NCBI GenBank assembly: GCA_026419785.1
Contig: JAODTK010002610.1
Location: 62,001-126,000, forward strand
DNA: 64,000 nt
Source: Sclerodactyla briareus
Lineage: Eukaryota > Echinodermata > Holothuroidea > Dendrochirotida > Sclerodactylidae
Direction of reading: 5' to 3'
Program-made: the position numbers and the translations under genes
The notes under the pieces: generated by a model
What the model was told of the DNA's origin: nothing
Database searches by the model: none
The model's input: only the letters and a program-made list of their open reading frames with translations
In this document: positions 55,922 through 64,000 of the stretch, piece by piece
Layout: each line of letters starts with the position of its first letter
Numbering within the stretch: the first letter of the stretch is position 1

Positions 55922-56019
55922 TTTGTAGATACAGCTCGGTTTTTATTACGCATTATTCGTCTAAATTGCATTCAAGCTCTCAATGACCTCAAACTCCCGG
56001 TTTCTATTTGTACTTTATT

Positions 56020-56560
56020 CACTTTTTACGCCTTGTAAGTAACCAAGTTTGCTGATGATACAACCCTCAAGGCTCCATATCGGACAATGATGAATCGATT
56101 TATCGTGCACAGGTTGAATCTCTCATACACTAGTGTAATAGGAACAACATTCTCCTTAATGTTCCAGACAAGAATGATTTTTGACCTTCTGAAAAGGAAG
56201 CCATATATGCAACCATTACGTTCGAGGAGACATCGTAGAGCAGGTGTCAAGTTTTAAATTCCTCGGTACCCATATTACCGATAATATCACATGGTCTGTA
56301 AACTGCACGCTAATTTTGAAAAAAGCTAGACAGCGTATACTCATCAATTTCTATCGTGCAATAGTCGAGAGCAAACTGACGTCATCGATCGCTGTCTGGT
56401 TTGTCCGGGCCACGCAAGATGATATCCGCAGATTATCTGCAGTGGTCAGGTCAGCTGAGAAGATAATTGGTGTTGATCTCCCTTTCCTGGAACAGCTGGA
56501 GTCACTTTTTTACATAACAGGTCTCTTCGTAGAACGCAGCTCTTTTTGAGCGATCCTGAT
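56020..56560 (+). mobile_element. LINE reverse transcriptase fragment
   Basis: It reads KFADDTTLK at 56043-56069 (the FADD catalytic box), then with frame changes ESIYRAQVESLI and NRNNILLNVPDKNDF. The open frame 56244-56549 follows with SSFKFLGTHITDNITWSVNC, KKARQRILINFYRAIVESKL, TSSIAVWF and VVRSAEKIIG. This is the palm to thumb region of a fish/invertebrate-type LINE (FKFLGxxIxxxLTWxxN; FYRxxIESxLTxxIxVW). It ends abruptly after LFYITGLFVERSSF. Confidence 0.75.
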
Positions 56561-57171
56561 CCTAATATTTCCTATTCCGTATATTAATATCTCGATATTG
56601 CCATCATTATTTGTACACATTATTCTAGTTTCTATTTCTATTCTAAGGAGCTGAGGAACGTTTCCATTTTCTATCTATCTATCTCTTCGGTTTTTTCTAA
56701 ATGATCCGTCTGTTGGACCTATGGACACACAATTTTCTGCGGTGGTGGTATTTGTCTTTTCTCGAAAAGATTGGATATCTAGTTAGGAAGAATAGAACAC
56801 TTGTGCCGAAAGGATTATTGGGCCGTTATCGGTATGATGATTAGCGTGATATTTTGTTTTTTAAATGCTAATCTGTTGCGTGACTTGCCGGTACGGGTTT
56901 GGTGCAGTGAGGTGAGTGGAGGAGAATACTCTGTTTAGCTGTTTCTTCACACTCTATATTCGTAGTGTTTAGAGATGAAACATAAATTCTACCGTATTCA
57001 CTATCACTTTTGGAACATGTTAAGTAAGTGAACACTAATTCGAGACCATACGTCCAGCAAATTAAAATAAAAACTATTTTCTGGATATTATTTATTGTAT
57101 ATCCGCCTATTTCCCTTTTCGCTACAGAAAAATGAATATAACTAGAATTAAAATTCGTTTGAACAATAATA

Positions 57172-57814
57172 TCAGATGGGATTGAGCGTGACCCCATCTA
57201 TCTCCACTACATCGTCACTATCTCGAGCGACCTGCGTGTACTTGGGTGGTACCATGTCACGGAGGTTTATCCCAGCTAGTGTCATTGGTTTATCGAGGGC
57301 AACGTCAGCCACCTCCTCATCGTTCGCCCAGTTTTCCGGTTATAGATATTCTCATCGTCTTCGCCATACCCTTCGCCGGGGCAGGCGTCGGTTGAATATA
57401 GTTCATGGTCCGCGACGGACATGTTGTTCCTCGCGCAGCAAGATGTGGCAAGGACGGATGATCATAGGGAGAGGACAATAGTCGGGCGTGGTCGCCTGAT
57501 ACCTCGTATACCCATCCATTGGCACTCCGCACTCATCCGTCATCGCTTGGAGATCGCTGGCCTCTCTCTGGCTAGCAACATCTTCTTTAGATCGATCTAC
57601 GAGGGAATAATCGTCCAGATACTCTCCGGCTGAGGCTTCGTCGCCGGGGTATGGGGGTGGGCTCTCCATAGGCGTATCATGTACGACGTACAGGGATACG
57701 GTAGCGGGTGGTCCATCTGTGCCTGATGGAGGGGGGCAGATTGTCCCATCTCCGTCAATCCTCTCAATAGTAGGGCGCCGCCTCACATTTTTATTCTGTG
57801 CTATGTGATGTGCC
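57172..57814 (-). CDS. Terminal exon: cytoplasmic-tail-like protein with PPPY motif
   Basis: After gctttcaag the minus strand reads AHHIAQNKNVRRRPTIERID, VSLYVVHDTPMESPPPYPGD, EASAGEYLDDYSLVDRSKED, MDGYTRYQATTPDYCPLP, then in a second frame MSVADHELYSTDACPGEGYG, and in a third ANDEEVADVALDKPMTLAGI, MVPPKYTQVARDSDDVVEID, GVTLNPI and TGA. Two single-base shifts (near 57420 and 57330) are needed. It is acidic, tyrosine-rich and has two proline-tyrosine motifs (PPPY, PPKY) of the kind bound by WW domains; this fits the tail of a membrane receptor or adhesion protein, but I do not recognise the family. Phase 2 at the acceptor. Confidence 0.6.
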
Positions 57815-58361
57815 CTTGAAAGCGGAAAAAAACGATATACATTCATGATTAGCCGAGCGCACATAAGTTGACAACCCCCAGTAAATACCATTCGATCTAC
57901 GCAACGGCTCGGTCATACAAATAAGTCTTCCCCTCACTTAGAGCTACTCACCACAATACCAATAATGTAAAATTTACGGAGCAGGCGTGAACGAAGTAAA
58001 AGCAGATGTTACACTGGCCACGGAAAGAACTGGATTTGCAACACAAATAGGGCAGGGTCTCAGTCTGCAATAATTCATCATAATAATATACAGCTGTTCG
58101 TTCTTCTCGAAACTTTTGCTTTACAGATATTGTCTTGATCATATGAACGAGTATGCCCACTGTTACAACCGATAATGTAAAAATCAACTGATAATGTAAA
58201 AACGCCCGAAAGTGTAAAAAAAAATCACCGATAATGTAAAAAACTTTTTACCGATAATGTAAAAAACTTTTTACCGATAATGTAAAAGCGATCGCTACTG
58301 ATAATGTAAAAACTTTCTTCTAAAGACTTTCCATATGGTCACATGACATATGGTCACAATG

Positions 58362-58422
58362 TAGTATGTATGTATGTATGTATGTATGTATGTATGTATG
58401 TATGTATGTATGTATGTATGTG
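58362..58422 (+). repeat. (TATG)n microsatellite
   Basis: About 14 TATG units, just inside the left arm of the 3.0-kb element. Confidence 0.9.
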
Positions 58423-59601
58423 GCTGTTTTTATTTAATAGGGTACCTAGGGCCTTTATAACCCAGGAAAGGCAACTTCAGTGTTGGTTCAATTCACCTAC
58501 GGTCGCAATAAACATATGTTAGTGGGTCACAAGAGGCTATTTTAGCTAAATATATTGTTAACTTCTGGCATTTATTAGAATAAGCTTCTTTTTTCAAGAA
58601 AACACCCAAAATAAGCCCTTTTTTAAAACCAAAATTATGACATTTTTCCAAGCATTCTGAAATGTTACCTATCAATCTATTTCAGATTCAAGCCCCTCAT
58701 TTCTTTCCAAAAGCAGTTGATAACATGCTAATCATTGCCATAAAATATGTATTAATGTAAGAGTTACCACGTATTAGTATGAGGCGCTCAACAGTAGAGG
58801 GGTTTCACGTGTACATTTTGGTGTCTCGTTTACACGTGAAACATTTTTACTCTTCTCCCTAAAATATTTCCCATAATGAGGGTGGTGGGCCAGCAGATAT
58901 ACAGTATTTTCATTGCTTATCAGTTGATTAAAGCATTTACAAGGTCACAACACAAAATTCCTTCCAACAACAAAAATATGGCCATTTGGGGGATTTGACC
59001 TATGCCTTTGGTGTCCCATGACAAATTTACATTGTGATATTTGCTGTCATGATAGAACGATTTCTTTAACATAGCTTCTACTTCTGAGTTGGAGAGACCA
59101 ATTTGGCATGGCATTCAACACAACAGTCACAAAAATATAATTTATTCTTTTGAAATTCAAAATATGCTGTGATAATACTCTGGTGTCCCATTTACACGTG
59201 AAATTTTGTCAACTTTTATTATTCCATCTCAAAATAGTCAAAAACTGTATTATTGGGCAATCACCTTGATTTTTTTTCCAGAGTGCCCAAATGACCTGGA
59301 TGATATCCATAACTAGTATATATTATACACATACACAGAGAAATACAGTAAAAATGTTGTGGTTCACGTGTAAATGGGACACCACGGTGTTCCGTTTACA
59401 CGTGAAACAGTTATTTCTCATTTGTGGGTCATTCTGAGGAGGTATGTATAGCAATTCATGTTCTGAACACACATTGAAAGACAGTTTTGAGTAACTTAAT
59501 AGGAATTGAGATAAATAAAATAATTTAAAACATTAAGTCCATCCTTTATTTCAGGCCAAAAATGTCATGTCATTAATTGGTACCCTTATTTGGGGAATCT
59601 G

Positions 59602-60882
59602 CCATAGTGGCTAGGTGGTCAGGCGGGCACCGGGCAGGCGCCGGTCAGACCGGCGGACTGGTACTATACTATGATGTAAAAAAATAAGTTGTTGGTCCTG
59701 ACATGTGCGATAAAATCACGGCGTACGAACTATAAAGCGGACTATATAGCGGAGAATGCTGTATGACAGTATGACATTATTATGAGTAACTCGAAATGGG
59801 ATGAAGGGTAGGGGTAGATTTAATGATCTCACCGCCATAAACAGCCATAATGTACGGGCTGATGGGCGTTGGTGATCCACCCTTAAGGGGCGTTAATCCG
59901 GAGGGGTGGTTGCAAACGGGTGAGGGCTATGAGGCGTCTTTTTGTTTGGGGGGGTATCTGTGGGCCTGAGTTCACTGGGACTACCGATGGGGGGCGACGT
60001 GCACAACCCATTTGTTATGTTTCATAACGGCATGAAGAGTAGCAGTACGTTTACGATTTTTGTGCCCCCCCAGTGTGTTTAAATAAGGTCAAATGTGCAG
60101 GGCAAATACCGCATACAAGATGCATGATCTGAGGATGAATTTAACACCCAGGTACGACGGCGTCGTAGGTTTGTCTCTGAAAATGTGGGACGCCAAATAG
60201 CATCTCCAATTATTTGAATGGCCTTTTAAGAGCTGAACGCTCAATAATCGCTCCGGGGGCATAAGGGCACACTTCTAAATTGAAAGCGAATCCGGCTCAA
60301 TAGTAGGAATGCTCGAGTTATTGGACTGGTTGTCCGGCTCAATTGTCCCAAATTTCCTGACAATTGAGCCGGAAATGTGGACGCTCTTTTAAATTGAGCC
60401 ATTCCGGCTCAATACTAGGCTAGTTTGTAGGAGGAAATGCCCGAGTTTCTAAAAGTGTCAACATTCCACGCCTCTTAGCCGGAAACCGGATTAAATGTAT
60501 CTCGTTTTCAATTAGTGCGTGGGCGTGATTGATATGGGCGCATTCCCAAACTACGGTAAATGAACCACGTTGCATGTCATGCCCAAAAACTTTCGAGCTT
60601 CAGAATGTTGGGCTGAGTTAACTTGCAAAAACTTCATAGCATTTCGCGTTTTTGTAGTTTACGAGGGAAACAATGTGGTTTTGAAAGTAGAGGGCGCACT
60701 GGTTTACTTAAATACGTAATCGAGGGTGACCAGAATCTCCGCTTTTAGTCGTTCTTCGTACGCTGTGATTTTATCGCACAGGCCAGCACCAACCACATAT
60801 TTACAATCATAGTAGTACCCGTCCGCCGATCTGCCCGCCTGCCCGGCGGCATGCCGGGGCCGCCTGTCCAACTAGCCATAAC
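59602..60882. mobile_element. Nested 1.28-kb inverted-repeat element
   Basis: The left arm (59602-59728) and right arm (60755-60882) are inverted copies of about 127 bp. They share GGCTAG.TGG.CAGGCGG, GGTACTA, GTTGGT and TGTGCGATAAAATCAC followed by GCGTACGA. It sits inside the 3.0-kb element, so it either inserted later or is part of its structure. Inside are repeated CCGGCTCAAT motifs. No coding frame. Confidence 0.65.
60334..60372. repeat. Perfect 14-bp stem-loop
   Basis: CCGGCTCAATTGTC, 11-base loop, GACAATTGAGCCGG. Further CCGGCTCAATA copies lie at about 60292 and 60411, so the motif recurs in both orientations. Confidence 0.75.
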
Positions 60883-61309
60883 ATGCAATACCTGCATAAC
60901 TCATACAATCATACACACATTATACATTACATGTGTTACCATATGTCATAGACCAATGGAAATCTTGAGAAAAAAGTTGTCACATTATCGGAAAAAAAAA
61001 AGTTTCTAAATTTCAGTAAGCGATCGTTTTTACACTATCGGTATTTGTTTTACATTATTAGTTCAAGAAAGTTTTTACATTATCTATAATTTACTTTGCC
61101 ACACGATCGGGCGTTTTTAATTTTCGGTATTTTTTTTTTTTTACACTATCGGGCGTTTATACTTATCGGTTTATTTTTACATTATCGGTTGGAACACCCA
61201 CCCGTTATTCGCCGAACGTTCAGAGCTCCCGAGCCCTATGCACGCGATCAGATATGCAATATTAGCCGCGGTTTCTCATGTCGGTTCCCTTGCAAACAAA
61301 TAATAACCC

Positions 61310-63720
61310 GAAGCCAAAAGGCTTAGTGATTCCTTGACTCTTTCTGACAACCATAGCCAAACCAAGGACAAATGGTGAGAGGAGATCAGCATGGGAAAAA
61401 TATCGTCTGACAAAATTTCACATTTTTCCCAACCAACCAATAGGGGTTCCTATACTCTTGGTAAGAAAGCTAGCTACACACTAATTTTCAAGGATTCCCG
61501 ACTTAGCTCTGGTGACCCCCAAAACATATAGGGTTCTGTTTCATTCATGGACCTTCCGACCTACAACCAAAAAATCGTGTTCATGTACTCATCATAGGAA
61601 CACACCATTACAAGTCTGAGCTTCACCATCAGGTGGGGTAGAGTATCGTGTTCACAAGCCGAAATGCGCACCACAAAAATATTGCACTTGTCACAAAGGT
61701 CTATTCTTTCACAAGATCACCCGGCCTATACAGAAACAATGGGTTCCTGTACTCCCCAATAAGAAAGCTACACACCAAATTTGAAACCGACGACCAACCA
61801 TTCTGGACTTAATCGTGTTCACAAGGTTTTTCAGACCTTGACCTCTGTTGACCTTGACCTGCCCCCAAAACATTAAGGTTCCTGTACACATGTCATGGGG
61901 AACACACATACACAAGTATGAGCTATTCATCCAGGTGGGGTAGAGTTATCGTGTTCACAAGCCAAAATTGGCCAAATTATCAACTTCACAAATGTCTATT
62001 TTTGACCAAAATTCACCCCCGAACTAGGAACAGAAACAATTTAGGGTTATTGTACTCCCCATAAGAAAGCTCCACACACAAATTTGAACCTGATCAGACC
62101 AACCATTCTGGACTTATCGTGTGCAAAAGGTTTTCAGACTTTGACCTTCTGGGGACATCAGATAACCTTTGACATGACCCCCAAAACAAGAGGGTTCATG
62201 TACTCATCATGGGGAACACACTTATCAAGTATGGTTCATCCATTCCAGGTGGGGTCGAGTTATCGTTGGTCCCAAAGACAAAATGGCAAAAAAAAACAAA
62301 AATTATCAACTTTTCACCAAATTTCCTATTTTTTCCCAAACTTCACCCCGACCTAGACCAAAACAATAGGGTTCCTGTACTCCCCATAAGAAAGCTACAC
62401 ACCAAATTTGAACTGATCAGACCAACCATTTCGGGACTTATCGTGTCACAAGGTTCTTCAGACTTTGACTCTGGTGACCTCAGACGTTCTCTGACCTGAC
62501 CCCAAAAACACTAGGGTTCATTGTACTTCATAATGGGGAACAAATATACCAAGCATGAACTCAATCCATCCACGTGGGGGTCAAGTCATCGTTTCACAAG
62601 CCAAAAATTGGCCAAATTATTTCAACTTTTCACAAATTCTTTTTTCACCAAACTTCACCCCGACCTAGACCAGAAACAATAGGGTTCTTACCCCCATAAA
62701 AAGCTACAAACCAAATTTGAAACTGATCGACCAAACCGTCTGGACCTATCGTGTTACAATGTTTTCGGACTTTGACCTCTGGTGACCTCAGATGACCTCT
62801 GACCGGACCCCCAAAAACGATAGGGTTCTGTATCTATCATGGGAAACACACATACCAAGTATGAGCTTCATCATCCAAGTGGGGGCAAAAATGTTATCGC
62901 TGTTCACAAGCCAAAATGGCCAAATTATTAACTTTTCACAAATTTCCTATTTTTGACAATAATTCACCCCGACCTTACCAGAAACAATAGGGTTCCTGTA
63001 CTCCAATAGAAAGCTTTACACATACCAAATTTGAACCTGATCAGACCAACTATTCTGGACCTTATCGTGTTCACAAGGTTTTTTCAGAACTTGAACCTCT
63101 GGTGACATCTGACACTGACCCCAAAACAATAGGTTCAGTAATCATCATGGGGAACACACATACCAAGCTCAGCGAGCTTCATAAAGTCCAGCCGGGGGTC
63201 GAGTGCATCGTGTTTCCACAAGCCAAAATGGCAAATTATGGACTTTTCACCAAATTTTCAATTTTTGACCAAAATTCACCCAGATCTATACCAGGAACAA
63301 TAGGGTTTCCTGGACTCCCCAAAGAAAGCTACACACAAAAACTTTGAACCGATCAGACCAACCAATTTGGACTCATCGTGTTCACCAGCTTTTCAGACTT
63401 TGACCTCTGCGTGACCTCAGATGACCTCTGACCTGACCCCAAAACAATTCGGGTTCATGTACTCATCATGGGGAACCACAGTACCAAGTATGAGCTTCAT
63501 CCCTTCCAGGTGGGGTCGAGTATCGTGTTCACAAGCCAAGCGTTACATACACACATAATACATTACATAAACTACATTACATACAACATACATACCTACA
63601 TACAACATAAATACATACATACATACATACATTACATACATACCATACATACACACACACACACACTGCATGACAGCATAATTTCCTCCTGACTTCGTAA
63701 ATGGAATCAAAAACGTTCAG
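61310..63720 (+). repeat. TGACC composite repeat, copy C, with about 310-bp tandem array
   Basis: It starts with CCAAAAGGCTTAGTGATTCC (61313) and then carries about six core units with starts of 'cagac.ttgacctc' near 61832, 62137, 62458, 62767, 63085 and 63395 (spacing 305 to 321). Each unit has GACCTGACCCCAAAACAATA, GGGGAACACACATACCAAG, GGTGGGGTCGAGTTATCGTG and CCATAAGAAAGCTACACACC. It ends with a CATA/CA array (63540-63666) and the tail 'cataatttcctcctgacttc'. Unit lengths vary by small indels. Confidence 0.8.
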
Positions 63721-64000
63721 TTTCATTTCATGGCTAATTTTAGATAATCATGGGATCTCCTCGTTTCATTGACGTACTTACTCTTCCATATCGTAGTTGG
63801 AAAATGTTGTATGTCATCCTGAAACCTCAATATAGGTTGTGATAGAAATAGAGGGTTGTTGCTTAATCAAGCTTGAGGCACAGGAAAAATTTACTTTGCA
63901 GGTATTTTAATGGTTACACCAAGCACTTGGGGAACGAGGCGGCTGCCAGTTACTATGGGTGAATGTGAACAGTAAACACGAAATAAATGATATAATCCCA
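63721..64000. other. Right edge, nothing recognised
   Basis: Ordinary sequence without a supported feature. Confidence 0.4.

Larger units (their letters stand above)
58161..61196. mobile_element. 3.0-kb DNA element with long inverted repeats
   Basis: The left end TGTTACAACCGATAATG and right end (read inward) TGTTCCAACCGATAATG begin inverted arms of about 190 to 210 bp; CCCAC stands on both sides (58156-58160, 61197-61201). Each arm repeats ACCGATAATGTAAAA-type units, about seven on the left. A TATG array lies at 58362-58422. No transposase frame was seen. TG...CA ends with a five-base duplication recall integrase-type DNA elements such as Ginger; that is inference. Confidence 0.7.

Noticed and set aside
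57948..58187. Minus-strand frame with a transmembrane-like stretch (VVTVGILVHMI)
   Set aside because: Its N-terminal part is encoded by the inverted repeat of the 3.0-kb element, and removing the element leaves an in-frame stop.

Overview
This is animal nuclear DNA, most likely from a marine invertebrate. It has spliced genes with GT-AG introns and no operons, no intact rRNA or tRNA genes, and many decayed transposable elements: CR1-like and other LINEs, a Penelope-like element, tRNA-derived SINEs, MITEs and long tandem repeats rich in TGACC. I cannot fix the phylum from sequence alone. Most open frames in the window are chance frames in repeats or introns.

The left 12 kb (minus strand, read from about 12.2 kb down to 0.2 kb) holds the one gene I recognise: the ankyrin-repeat domain of a TRPA-type (TRPA1-like) cation channel. 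Ten exons can be placed by splice sites, matching intron phases and ankyrin motifs. The first N-terminal residues are not found, and the transmembrane channel part would lie off the left end of the window. The upstream five exons are clean. Exons at 5.4, 4.1, 1.9 and 0.3 kb each need one or two single-base indels, so this is either a decaying copy or an unpolished assembly. Its introns carry LINE and SINE fragments.

From 12.9 to 22 kb there is mostly repeat: a TGACC-rich composite repeat, a 313-bp direct duplication, two copies of a 600-bp repeat ending in a hairpin, and a few short exon-like open stretches that I cannot name. From 23.6 to 32.3 kb two copies of the same CR1-like LINE lie in opposite orientation. 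One is 5'-truncated (+, bracketed by TCTA arrays); the other is nearly full length (-, ORF1 esterase, endonuclease, reverse transcriptase). A Penelope-like fragment lies at 34.8-35.3 kb. A 5.4-kb block bounded by inverted repeats and TATG microsatellites (39.7-45.3 kb) encloses a LINE 3' end and an unassigned GC-rich block; a 14-base match to an Illumina adapter lies just outside it.

From 50 to 53 kb there are a 435-bp MITE, a piggyBac-like MITE with TTAA duplications, and a tRNA-SINE fused to the composite TGACC repeat. From 55.3 to 57.9 kb there are two convincing but unidentified minus-strand terminal coding exons, with a LINE reverse transcriptase fragment between them. From 58.16 to 61.20 kb lies a 3,036-bp inverted-repeat element (TGTT...AACA ends, CCCAC on both sides) with a second inverted-repeat element nested inside. 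The right end (61.3-63.7 kb) is a roughly 310-bp tandem array belonging to the composite TGACC repeat family.

No bacterial-type systems, CRISPR arrays or operons were seen.
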